Source: Timonella sp031979385 (GTDB taxonomy: Bacteria > Actinomycetota > Actinomycetes > Actinomycetales > Cellulomonadaceae). Taken from it: 64,000 nt of DNA. Below, in pieces: positions 54,813 to 62,078 of this stretch. Under the pieces are notes generated by a model. That model did no database searches. It was not told the DNA's origin and saw only the letters and a program-made list of their open reading frames with translations. Positions within the stretch are counted from its first letter, which is position 1. Each line of letters starts with the position of its first letter. The position numbers and the translations under genes are program-made. The stretch spans positions 1 to 64,000 of the forward strand of contig DALZEF010000001.1 in assembly GCA_031979385.1 (NCBI GenBank), given 5' to 3'.

Positions 54813-55448
54813 TTAAGCGCGAATCAGGGGCGCAAGACCCACAGACTTTGCCACCGCGTCATCGGCGCCGCACTCCTTAAGCCAGTTCGCAAACAGGCGG
54901 TGCCCACCCTCGGTGAGTACGGATTCCGGATGGAATTGCACGCCGAACAGCGGTAGCTCCTTGTGGCGCAAACCCATGATGATCTCACCGACCGTTGCAT
55001 CAACCTTTGCGGTCACCACGAGGTCGTCGGTGACGGTGTCGTTGACAACGGCGAGCGAGTGGTAGCGGGTTGCAGTGAACGGTGACGGTAGTCCTGCGAA
55101 TACGTCCGTCTCGCCGTGCACAACGGATGAGGTCTTGCCGTGCATCAGTTCCGGAGCATGCGTCACGGTTGCGCCGTACACTTCCGCGAGCGCTTGGTGT
55201 CCGAGGCACACACCGAGCATTGGCTTGCCAATCTCTGCGCAGTCGCGGATCACCTGCATGGATTCCCCCGCTTCTGCCGGGGTTCCGGGCCCTGGGGACA
55301 CAAGGACACCGTCGTATTCGGACCACTCGCTGACCGGCGGGACATTGTCGTTTCGGACCACAACGGTCTCGGCGCCCAACTGGTTGAGGTAGCCGACGAT
55401 TGTGTAGACGAATGAGTCGTAGTTGTCGATGACGAGGATCTTGGTCAT
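54813..55448 (-). CDS. trpG: Glutamine amidotransferase, anthranilate/aminodeoxychorismate synthase component II
   Basis: 211 residues from ATG 55448, with AGGAA upstream. The class-I glutamine amidotransferase triad is present: Cys in MLGVCLGHQALAE, His and Glu in FGVQFHPESVLTEGG. KILVIDNYDSFVYTIVGYL and LVSPGPGTP are typical of TrpG/PabA. It supplies ammonia for anthranilate or aminodeoxychorismate synthesis. The position beside pknB, with the opposite orientation, is the conserved actinobacterial arrangement. Confidence 0.94.
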   Translation of the reverse strand: MTKILVIDNYDSFVYTIVGYLNQLGAETVVVRNDNVPPVSEWSEYDGVLVSPGPGTPAEAGESMQVIRDCAEIGKPMLGVCLGHQALAEVYGATVTHAPELMHGKTSSVVHGETDVFAGLPSPFTATRYHSLAVVNDTVTDDLVVTAKVDATVGEIIMGLRHKELPLFGVQFHPESVLTEGGHRLFANWLKECGADDAVAKSVGLAPLIRA

Positions 55449-55752
55449 GGTTCCTGCCAGTGCGGTCTCGCATGAGGGTGTCGTCATGCTTTGGGTGGGC
55501 GGACGCCGCCTGTGGGACGAGCGTTCGGTGGTTCTTGAGTGGCTCCACGATACCGCTTTTGCCCGCTCTGCGTCAGTGGGGTTCCGTTTCGTGAACGTGT
55601 GCGGTGGGCTGGGCATCGTGTGCCCGCATACAGTGGCATCGCAGGTCTGGTATTGCAGGTCCGTTCGGTTGTGCATTGCCCTAGCGTGCATCGCTCCCCG
55701 GCCACGCCGTGGGCCTGACGCGCCAGCCGCCCATCATCCTCGACGGATCGCC
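55449..55752. other. Intergenic region between trpG and the DUF881 gene
   Basis: About 300 bases. Mycobacteria and streptomycetes often carry a class E sortase gene near this position; none is recognisable here. The long frame on the plus strand (55423-56076) runs through the DUF881 gene and is a shadow. Confidence 0.5.
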
Positions 55753-56505
55753 CTACTGCCAGATGTCAGTTCCCTCGGGTACACCGGCGTAGTGAAGCGA
55801 GCTGATGTTGGATGCAGCGGGGAGGGAGATTTCGTTGACCTTCTCCGCCTGCCAGCCCAGCCCAACCGCGGCGACGTACTGCTTGTAGATCGCGATGGAC
55901 TCCGATTCGCCGAGTGCCGCGTTCAGGGTTTCGGGGTCGCCGATCACTTCAACGACATAGGGTGGCGAGAACACCCGACCGTGCAGCAGGAGCACGTTGC
56001 CCACGCACTTGAATGCGGTGAGGGGTGTCACGCGTTGGCCTTGCAGCGTCATCGCTTCGGCGCCACCGGCCCATAGCGCACTGATGACCGCCTGCAGGTC
56101 TTGCTGGTGGACTACCAGGTCGTCGACGGTGATGGGTGGCTCGATGATCTGTCCTGGAGGGGCGTCGGACAGGGTTACGCGCATTCCGGGCCCGGATACG
56201 GCGAGCGCCCCGGAACCGATTTGGGATGACAGTGACACCTGGGGTGCTGAGGTTGGCCTGCTGGTGCCTTCTTCCTCGGTGAGTCTGTCGGCCTGTTCTT
56301 GGAGTTCAAGCGTGCGTTCTTCGAGTGCCTGGTTGCGTTCGGTTTCGACCCGCAGCAGGCTGACGAGGTCTTCGGGGTGTCGGTGCTGGTTGCCCGAGTT
56401 GAGTTTCGCGGAGATGGAGAACATGGCGGCCGCGAGCATGAGGACGATCGCAACTGAAACGTTGCTTTTGAGGCGTGATCGCCTGTGCACAGCTTTTTCT
56501 GCCAT
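55753..56505 (-). CDS. DUF881 family membrane-anchored protein
   Basis: 250 residues from ATG 56505 (GTG 56517 is an alternative). There is an N-terminal membrane helix (VSVAIVLMLAAAMFSISAKL), then a coiled-coil segment (RNQALEERTLELQEQADRLTEEE) and the DUF881 domain (GPGMRVTLSDAP, DLQAVISALWAGGAEAMTLQ, PPYVVEVIGDPETLNAAL). DUF881 genes sit next to crgA in many actinobacteria and are probably involved in division or the cell envelope, but the function is not established. Confidence 0.9.
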   Translation of the reverse strand: MAEKAVHRRSRLKSNVSVAIVLMLAAAMFSISAKLNSGNQHRHPEDLVSLLRVETERNQALEERTLELQEQADRLTEEEGTSRPTSAPQVSLSSQIGSGALAVSGPGMRVTLSDAPPGQIIEPPITVDDLVVHQQDLQAVISALWAGGAEAMTLQGQRVTPLTAFKCVGNVLLLHGRVFSPPYVVEVIGDPETLNAALGESESIAIYKQYVAAVGLGWQAEKVNEISLPAASNISSLHYAGVPEGTDIWQ

Positions 56506-56592
56506 AATCCAGTCCACAGTATTTCTTGTCTGTTCAGTCTGCCACTAGGCTAGTGCACAAACCTTTATTTTTACATTGACAGGAGTAAACAA

Positions 56593-56859
56593 GTGCCAGA
56601 GTCACGGTCCCGTAAGAAGAAGGCCAAAGCTACCGAGGTTGAGGAGAGCTCCACTCCGACCCCTGTGCGCGTTGGTAACCCCGCGTGGCTCGTTCCCACC
56701 ATGTTGACCCTTTTTGTTGTGGGCGCATTGTGGGTTGTCGTGTACTACCTGACATCCTCGCGTTGGGGTTTGCCGATCCCTCCGCTGCGCGACTGGAACC
56801 TGGCTATCGGCTTCGGCATGATCTTGGCTGGCTTGGGTCTGGCTACCCGCTGGCAGTAG
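56593..56859 (+). CDS. crgA: Cell division protein CrgA
   Basis: 88 residues from GTG 56593, eight bases after AGGAG. It has a basic, Lys-rich N-terminus (MPESRSRKKKAKATEVEE) and two membrane helices (LVPTMLTLFVVGALWVVVYY and LAIGFGMILAGLGLATRWQ). The Asn/Pro-rich joining regions (VRVGNPAWLVP) and the length are typical of CrgA, which binds FtsZ and septal proteins. The gene is divergent from DUF881 and leads into the DnaA-box region. A terminator follows. Confidence 0.95.
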   Translation: MPESRSRKKKAKATEVEESSTPTPVRVGNPAWLVPTMLTLFVVGALWVVVYYLTSSRWGLPIPPLRDWNLAIGFGMILAGLGLATRWQ

Positions 56860-56957
56860 GCCGTGCAGCGGCATGTTCTAACGCACCTTAGCGCCGCATA
56901 TTGCCGACGAGCCGGCTTGTTCCAGCATTGGCACACCTTTGGGGTGGCTTGTTTTTG

Positions 56958-56999
56958 GGGTTGGGTCCCACCACGAAGTGGTGGGACCCAACCCTTTTT
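56958..56999 (+). terminator. Terminator after crgA
   Basis: A perfect 17-bp stem beginning GGGTTGGGTCCCACCAC closes on GAA and is followed by TTTTT. It lies about 100 bases after the crgA stop. Confidence 0.88.
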
Positions 57000-57052
57000 G
57001 TGCTTGCTGTGCTTCTCACTGGTTTCTCCTCAAAGGCTGCCCAATCCTCCGG

Positions 57053-57115
57053 TGTTTCGGTTCTGTCGGTGATGTAACCACATGGTTTGGTTACATCACC
57101 GACAGAACCGAAACA
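57053..57115. repeat. Perfect 28-bp inverted repeat beside the DnaA-box cluster
   Basis: Arms 57053-57080 and 57088-57115 are exact reverse complements around CATGGTT. The inner part TGTAACC-N9-GGTTACA matches family A (9.5 and 30.0 kb). It starts 28 bases before the first DnaA-box-like 9-mer. Confidence 0.88.
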
Positions 57116-57142
57116 TTGATGTGGTGGCGTTCCCACTCGAAC

Positions 57143-57332
57143 TTGTCCACCAAGTCCTTGTGGATAAGTTTGAGTTATCCACCGCCCATTGGGGATAACT
57201 AGTCCTGCCGTCTACAAGTGCTGGAATATCGACAGCCTGTGCACAAGTTGATCGATCTTTTCAACACCGTGCACCCTGTTTTCCACATAGAAATCCACAG
57301 TTATGCACAGCGGTTTCCACAGGTGTGCATAA
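57143..57332. other. Cluster of DnaA-box-like 9-mers, candidate replication origin or DnaA-binding locus
   Basis: Ten 9-mers related to TTATCCACA/TTGTCCACA lie in 190 bases. Plus strand: TTGTCCACC (57143), TTATCCACC (57175), TTTTCCACA (57279), AAATCCACA (57291), TTATGCACA (57301), GTTTCCACA (57313). Minus strand: TTATCCACA (57159-57167), TTATCCCCA (57190-57198), TTGTGCACA (57238-57246), TTATGCACA (57324-57332). Three fit TTATNCACA exactly and most others differ by one base. The stretch is non-coding and flanked by crgA and the rhomboid gene. No dnaA or dnaN is adjacent. In mycobacteria oriC lies next to dnaA, some kilobases beyond the equivalent of ppiA. Whether this is oriC, a secondary binding site or a titration site needs replication or skew data. 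Confidence 0.7.
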
Positions 57333-57388
57333 CTACAGACGTGTAATTCCATAACGCGTTCCAGGGAGCCACGCCCAGCCACAGACTA

Positions 57389-57418
57389 GAGGGACTCGCT
57401 CTACTGGGCGAGTCCCTC
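57389..57418 (-). terminator. Terminator of the rhomboid gene
   Basis: GAGGGACTCGC and GCGAGTCCCTC form a perfect 11-bp stem 64 bases past the minus-strand stop. It separates the gene from the DnaA-box cluster. Confidence 0.75.
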
Positions 57419-57481
57419 GTCGTCAATCACGATACGCAGTCAAGCACAAGGTAGGCGCGACGGCCTACCGCCCCAACGCCG

Positions 57482-58366
57482 CTAGAACAGGTACAAAGCT
57501 GCATCTAGCTGCGAGTACTTGAGCGCGATCAAACCAACCAAGCCTAGTGCGACAACCACGCTGCCGCCGATCGAGACCATCAAACGCCTGTCGCGTGGAG
57601 CCCACATGAACAGGTAGCCGACCAGCACACCGACGACCAGTCCACCCAGGTGACCCTGCCACGACACCTGCGGCACGAAGAACGGAATGGCGAGGTTGAT
57701 CGCGAACAACCCGGCCAGGCCGCGCAGGTCACTACCGATACTGCGGTAGTACGGGATGAGCGCACCGAACAGGCCGAAGATCGCGCCGGATGCGCCCAAC
57801 ACCGGGGTAACCCAACTGTCGCCACCGGGCTGCGCAAGCAGCAGCACCGCAGCCGAACCACCAAACGCCGACAACAGATAGAGCGTCAGGTAGTGCCAGC
57901 GACCAAGGATGTACTCGAACTGCGTACCCACCGAATACAGCGCAAACATGTTGAACAGGATGTGATAGAGCGCGGTCTGGGAGTGCAGGAAGGAAGAGGT
58001 CAAGAACCGCCACGGCTCCTCGACCCCGAGGAACGGAGCAAACACAAACCATGAGGAGAACGCTTGCCAGCCGATGGTCAGTTGGAGCAACCACACCACC
58101 GCGTTCACCCCGATCAGGGTGTACGTGACATATGGCCGCCCCTGCACCTGCTTCGCACCGGTGATCGTCTTGGGCGCGCGCACCGCCTTCGCGCCTGCTT
58201 TCACGCACTGCGGGCATTGCACGCCTACAACGGCCTCGTTCATGCAGCGCGCGCAGATCGGTTCACCGCAACGCTGGCACCGCACGTATGCAGTGGTCTC
58301 GGGGTGGTTCTTGCACACCGATGGTTGTGGCGGTTGATTCGCGCTACCGAACTGCGGTTCGCTCAA
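57482..58366 (-). CDS. Rhomboid family intramembrane serine protease with zinc-ribbon N-terminus
   Basis: 294 residues from a TTG start at 58366 (AGGAG six bases upstream). An N-terminal B-box-like zinc finger (CKNHPETTAYVRCQRCGEPIC, ARCMNEAVVGVQCPQC) precedes the rhomboid domain. Helices run from VTYTLIGVNAVVWLLQL; motifs are FLHSQTALYHILFNMFAL, GASGAIFGLFGA (catalytic Ser near 192) and VSWQGHLGGLVVGVLVG (His near 237). Six to seven membrane helices. In mycobacteria a related gene lies between crgA and ppiA. It cleaves membrane-protein substrates that are mostly unknown. Confidence 0.94.
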   Translation of the reverse strand: MSEPQFGSANQPPQPSVCKNHPETTAYVRCQRCGEPICARCMNEAVVGVQCPQCVKAGAKAVRAPKTITGAKQVQGRPYVTYTLIGVNAVVWLLQLTIGWQAFSSWFVFAPFLGVEEPWRFLTSSFLHSQTALYHILFNMFALYSVGTQFEYILGRWHYLTLYLLSAFGGSAAVLLLAQPGGDSWVTPVLGASGAIFGLFGALIPYYRSIGSDLRGLAGLFAINLAIPFFVPQVSWQGHLGGLVVGVLVGYLFMWAPRDRRLMVSIGGSVVVALGLVGLIALKYSQLDAALYLF

Positions 58367-58502
58367 GGCATCTCCTGGGATTATTGGTTTTTCGCTTTAC
58401 GACGATACGTCACCCCACGTCACCGCGTCACGTATGGCTGTGTCGGGGAGTGCCACGGCCCTGGTTGCGGTGACGGAGGCGAGCACGTTTGGGTAAACGA
58501 AT

Positions 58503-58526
58503 GGCCGGGCACCAAGGTGCCCGGCC
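58503..58526 (-). terminator. Terminator of the ppiA gene
   Basis: GGCCGGGCACC and GGTGCCCGGCC form a perfect 11-bp stem around AA, 13 bases past the minus-strand stop at 58539. Confidence 0.85.
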
Positions 58527-58538
58527 ACAGGGAAATTC

Positions 58539-59078
58539 TCAGTCCTCGATGGTGACGGAGTTGATGACGATGTCTTCCAGGGGGCGATCGCCTGGGCGGG
58601 TCTGCGTGGTCGAGATCGCGTCAACGATAGCCTTCGACGCCTCGTCAGCCACCTCGCCGAAGATGGTGTGCTTACCGTTAAGCCAAGTCGTCGCGTCGAC
58701 GGTTACGAAGAACTGCGAGCCGTTGGTGCCAGCAGGCTGACCGGTGATCGGGCTGATGCGCTTGCCTGCGTTCGCCATGGCGAGCAGGTAGGGCTTGTTG
58801 AAGGTGAGTTCTGGGTGGATCTCGTCATCGAAGGTGTAGCCTGGGCCACCGGTTCCGGTTCCAAGTGGGCAACCGCCCTGGACCATGAAGTTCGGGATCA
58901 CGCGGTGGAAGATCAGGCCGTCGTAGAACGGTGCGTTGCTTTCCTCACCAGTCTTTGGGTCGGTCCAGGTCTTGGTTCCCCGTGCGAGGCCCACAAAGTT
59001 GTCGACCGTCTTGGGTGCGTGGTTGGGGAACAGTTCGATTCGAATGTCACCAGCTGTGGTGTGCAGAGTTGCAAACAT
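58539..59078 (-). CDS. ppiA: Cyclophilin-type peptidyl-prolyl cis-trans isomerase
   Basis: 179 residues from ATG 59078 with GAGG upstream; the longer frame to 59114 is not needed. Cyclophilin signatures are IRIELFPNHAPKTVDNFVGLA, YDGLIFHRVIPNFMVQGGCP (Arg and Phe/Met of the active site), GSQFFVT (here NGSQFFVTVDATTWLNGKHT) and HTIFGEVADEASKAIVDAI. It speeds proline isomerisation during protein folding. No signal peptide, so cytosolic. The position after crgA and the rhomboid gene is the conserved order. Confidence 0.96.
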   Translation of the reverse strand: MFATLHTTAGDIRIELFPNHAPKTVDNFVGLARGTKTWTDPKTGEESNAPFYDGLIFHRVIPNFMVQGGCPLGTGTGGPGYTFDDEIHPELTFNKPYLLAMANAGKRISPITGQPAGTNGSQFFVTVDATTWLNGKHTIFGEVADEASKAIVDAISTTQTRPGDRPLEDIVINSVTIED

Positions 59079-59178
59079 GTCCTCTATTCTCCCACGAGTT
59101 GCGGCGACAAGCACATGCCCGAGTCACGCTCCTGGCTAAGGCCAACCACACGGAACGGAGGCTTGGCGGACTAGTCGG

Positions 59179-59535
59179 CTACGGAGTGGTGACGATGTCG
59201 TCAGCGTTTGCGGCGATCCACTCGATGAGCGGCAGCATCCTGTCCATGAGGTCCTCCCCTCGCTCGGTGAGTTGATACTCCACATGAGGCGGGACTGTGG
59301 GGTACGACTCGCGGCGCACGAGACCATCGGCAACGAGTTGCCTCAGCGTTGAGCCGAGCATCTTCTCGCTGATGCCGTCTACGTCTCGGCGCAGCTCACC
59401 CCACCGACGCGTCCCGTCAGTGAGCGCCCACAGGACGAGCACGCCCCAACGGCTCATGACATGGTCGAGGACAACGCGTGTGGAACAGCCCGGCGAGAAG
59501 GCACCGGTTCCCTTCAATTCCGCAAAACTAACCAT
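59179..59535 (-). CDS. HxlR/DUF24-family winged-helix regulator
   Basis: 118 residues. The winged helix reads VLDHVMSRWGVLVLWALTDG, RWGELRRDVDGISEKMLGST and YPTVPPHVEYQLTERGEDL. A Cys at residue 17 (SPGCSTRVVLD) matches the redox or quinone-sensing Cys of many HxlR repressors. It diverges from the NmrA-like oxidoreductase, the typical pairing, and an inverted repeat lies in the shared promoter region. Confidence 0.93.
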   Translation of the reverse strand: MVSFAELKGTGAFSPGCSTRVVLDHVMSRWGVLVLWALTDGTRRWGELRRDVDGISEKMLGSTLRQLVADGLVRRESYPTVPPHVEYQLTERGEDLMDRMLPLIEWIAANADDIVTTP

Positions 59536-59542
59536 AATGACA

Positions 59543-59565
59543 GTACCTTACTGCAAAGTGGGTAC
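59543..59565. promoter_or_regulatory. HxlR-type operator in the divergent promoter
   Basis: GTACCTTACT and AGTGGGTAC flank GCAA, an imperfect inverted repeat of the GTACN-N-GTAC type bound by HxlR/HypR/QorR regulators. It lies seven bases from the HxlR start and 71 before the NmrA-like start. Confidence 0.75.
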
Positions 59566-59636
59566 CCCGTTTGTGGAATGTCTTTGTTCGCCACTTCGTT
59601 CCTCTAGTTGCACAGACCACCCACGAAAGGACCATC

Positions 59637-60494
59637 ATGACCATTCTTGTGACTGCGGCCAACGGAGAACTCGGCAAACTCGTCATTGACAGCTTGCTGG
59701 CTCGCGGCGCACACCCTAGTGACATCGTCGCCGGGGCACGCACACCTGCCAAGGCAACCTCGATCTCTGAAAAGGGCATCAGGGTCGTCCCGCTGGACTA
59801 CGACGATCCCGCGACGATCACCGCAGCGCTGGAGGGAATCGACCGGGTACTGCTCATCTCTGGTTCAGAGGTTGGCAAGCGGACCGCACAGCATCAAGCC
59901 GTCATTGACGCCGCGACAACCGCAGGTGTGTCCCTGCTCGTGTACACCAGCATTGCCAAGGCAGATCTCAGTTCACTACCTCTGGCTCCTGAACATCTGG
60001 CAACTGAGCAGGCAATCGCAGCCTCAGGCCTTCCCGCGGTGATCCTGCGCAACAACTGGTATGCGGAAAACTATCTTGCCGAGTTGCAGCAGGTGTCCGA
60101 GACCGGAGTCCTGCTCTCAGCCACTGGCGACGCACGGGTATCGCTCGCGAGCCGGGTTGACTTCGCTGAGGCTGCGGCCGCCGTCCTGATCGGCGACGAC
60201 CACAGTGGTCAGGTATACGAGTTGGCGGGCGAACCGCACACTTACGACGAAATCGCTGACGCCTTCAGTGCAGTTCTGGGCAAGGAGGTCACTCACCGCG
60301 CCCTTCCTGCCGACGAGTTCACGGCTGTGCTGCAGAGTGCCGGCCTCGATGAGGGAACGGCTGGGTTTGTCACAGCCCTGAACACCGGAATCGCCGCTGG
60401 CGATCTCGATGTCACCGATTCAACGTTGGTTAGGCTGATCGGCCGTCCGGTCACGCCGCTGGTTGATGTGATTAGCCGCGCGGTATCTGCATAG
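59637..60494 (+). CDS. NmrA-like NAD(P)H-dependent oxidoreductase (QOR2 type)
   Basis: 285 residues from ATG 59637 with AAAGGA upstream. The Rossmann loop is ILVTAANGELGKLVIDSLL. VRVVPLDYDDPATI-type segments, then LLISGSEVGKRTAQHQAVIDAA and ILRNNWYAENYL are hallmarks of NmrA/HSCARG-like quinone oxidoreductases such as QOR2 and YtfG. It reduces quinones with NADPH. Regulation by the divergent HxlR is likely. Confidence 0.92.
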   Translation: MTILVTAANGELGKLVIDSLLARGAHPSDIVAGARTPAKATSISEKGIRVVPLDYDDPATITAALEGIDRVLLISGSEVGKRTAQHQAVIDAATTAGVSLLVYTSIAKADLSSLPLAPEHLATEQAIAASGLPAVILRNNWYAENYLAELQQVSETGVLLSATGDARVSLASRVDFAEAAAAVLIGDDHSGQVYELAGEPHTYDEIADAFSAVLGKEVTHRALPADEFTAVLQSAGLDEGTAGFVTALNTGIAAGDLDVTDSTLVRLIGRPVTPLVDVISRAVSA

Positions 60495-60805
60495 CGTGAC
60501 GCCACGACGAGAGCCTGAGAGCCATGGCCTGGGTTGCTTTCCTCGGGCTCTCGTTCACGGTTCGTCCCTGCACCGATGGCTGGGGTCTTCTCCGCGAGAC
60601 CGACGTTCTGAGCCTCCGTCTCGCAGGGAAGAGCGTGGGTTGCTCTCACACCCGACCGCGACGAACCCCGATATCTCGGGTGGGTCGGGCATATTCCACC
60701 CGCATTGTTGAAATATTCGTGAAGGTGCGGGTGATTGCTAATGCAATCTCGCATGTGAAGTGGCAGAGTAGGGAGGAGGAATCAAAAACCGCTTAGGAGA
60801 CCGCA
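60495..60805. other. Intergenic region with hairpins between the NmrA-like and phasin-like genes
   Basis: About 310 bases. CGAGAGCCTGAG and CTCGGGCTCTCG (60508-60553) form a long stem with one G-T pair 14 bases after the NmrA stop, a likely terminator without a T-tract. A second stem, CTTCTCCGCGAGAC with GTCTCGCAGGGAAG (60587-60631, two mismatches), follows. The right half near 60714-60800 should hold the promoter of the next gene; no operator was recognised. Confidence 0.55.
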
Positions 60806-61930
60806 ATGTCTGACCGTAAGTTTGCGAAGGCCGCAGAGAAGATCGACACCGACAAGATCAAGGACCAGGCGTCCGAGGTGGCGGCGGTTCTTTCCGAGGG
60901 AGCCTCCATCGCAACGGATTACACCAAGGAGTTTGCCGCAAAGGCGCGCGAGGCTGCGTTGCAGGCAAAGGACTGGGGCACCCCAAAGGTCGAGGCTTTC
61001 GTCGAGTGGGCTTCCCCACGCATCGAGCAGGCGTGGAACGAGACCGTCAAGGCAACAGCACCTCGCGTGGAAAAGGCCGCGGAGAAGGTGACTCCCGCAA
61101 TTGATACGGCTCATGACAAACTCGTAGACGAGCTTCTGCCAAAACTCGTTGCCACTTTCAACGAAGCGGCGGAGAAGGCAGGTCAGGCCGCATCCGATGT
61201 CGCTGGAAAGGTTAGCGACGCAGCCGAAAACGTAAGCGTTCCCGCGGCCATTTCTGGTGCCGCGGCTACCGCAACCGCTGCGACGGCGGCAGCGGTTGGC
61301 ACTGCTAAGAAGCAGTCGAAGCGCGCCACGAAGAAGGCAGCGAAGCAGGCTGACAAGTTGGCGAAGTCCATCGAGAAGGCATCCAAGAAAGCCCCGATTA
61401 AGCTGTCCGACGCAGCCAAGGCCGCAGAGAAGTCCTCAAAGCGCTCCAGCAAGGGGTGGTGGCTTGTCGGTGGCGCTGTCGCAGCGGGTGGCGCTTACGT
61501 TCTATGGCGTCGTTCGCAGCCAACCACCGACCCGTGGGCTGAGCCGTGGGAGCAGGAAGACCAGTCGCTGCGTTTCTCCGATGTGGTCAGCGACGCCAAG
61601 GTAGCCCTCGGCGATGCCGCTGAATCCCTTGGCGAAGCAGCGGGCACGACCGTGGTCAAGGGCCGTGAACTGGGTGAGAAGCTTGCCGATGCGGCCAAGG
61701 ACGCAACCGAGGACATCAAAGAAGGTACCGAGGACCTCAAGGAAAAGGCTGAGGAACTCAAGGAGAAGGCCTCCGAGAAGATCGAGGAGGCCAAGGAGAG
61801 CGCCAAGAAGGCAACATCTCGCGCTCGTACCACCACCAAGAGGACTGCCGCCAAGGCAACTGACGCAGTTGCCGACGCCGTAGAAGACGCGGCAGATGCC
61901 GTCGAGGACGCAACGGACAAGGACTCCTGA
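60806..61930 (+). CDS. Alanine/lysine-rich phasin- or apolipoprotein-like protein
   Basis: 374 residues, ATG 60806. Two long amphipathic helical regions (1-200 and 260-374), rich in Ala, Lys and Glu with coiled-coil or 11-mer-like spacing (for example DIKEGTEDLKEKAEELKEKA), flank a hydrophobic patch (GWWLVGGAVAAGGAYVLWRR, near 215-235). The sequence after it, SQPTTDPWAEPWE, is found in other actinobacterial proteins of this type, which are often annotated as hypothetical. It may coat a membrane or bind DNA with its basic segments; no enzyme motif is present. Confidence 0.85.
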   Translation: MSDRKFAKAAEKIDTDKIKDQASEVAAVLSEGASIATDYTKEFAAKAREAALQAKDWGTPKVEAFVEWASPRIEQAWNETVKATAPRVEKAAEKVTPAIDTAHDKLVDELLPKLVATFNEAAEKAGQAASDVAGKVSDAAENVSVPAAISGAAATATAATAAAVGTAKKQSKRATKKAAKQADKLAKSIEKASKKAPIKLSDAAKAAEKSSKRSSKGWWLVGGAVAAGGAYVLWRRSQPTTDPWAEPWEQEDQSLRFSDVVSDAKVALGDAAESLGEAAGTTVVKGRELGEKLADAAKDATEDIKEGTEDLKEKAEELKEKASEKIEEAKESAKKATSRARTTTKRTAAKATDAVADAVEDAADAVEDATDKDS

Positions 61931-61947
61931 GGACCTTCCCCAAACGA

Positions 61948-61986
61948 GACTGTGGCCGGAGGATCATTGATCCTCCGGCCACAGTC
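61948..61986. terminator. Bidirectional terminator, perfect 19-bp stem
   Basis: GACTGTGGCCGGAGGATCA and its exact reverse complement surround a single T. It lies 18 bases after the phasin-like stop and faces the convergent minus-strand gene. Confidence 0.85.
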
Positions 61987-62078
61987 ATGTGGTTCTGTGA
62001 TGTGCAGCAGGCTCCCCTTTTCTTTAGGATGCGTGAAGTCCGCTTACAGCGCATCGGTAAGCGCTCACATGTTTTGTC

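Noticed and set aside
55423..56076. 217-residue plus-strand frame across the trpG-DUF881 gap, considered as a sortase
   Set aside because: No TLxTC-type sortase motif or membrane helix. It overlaps the DUF881 gene on the other strand.
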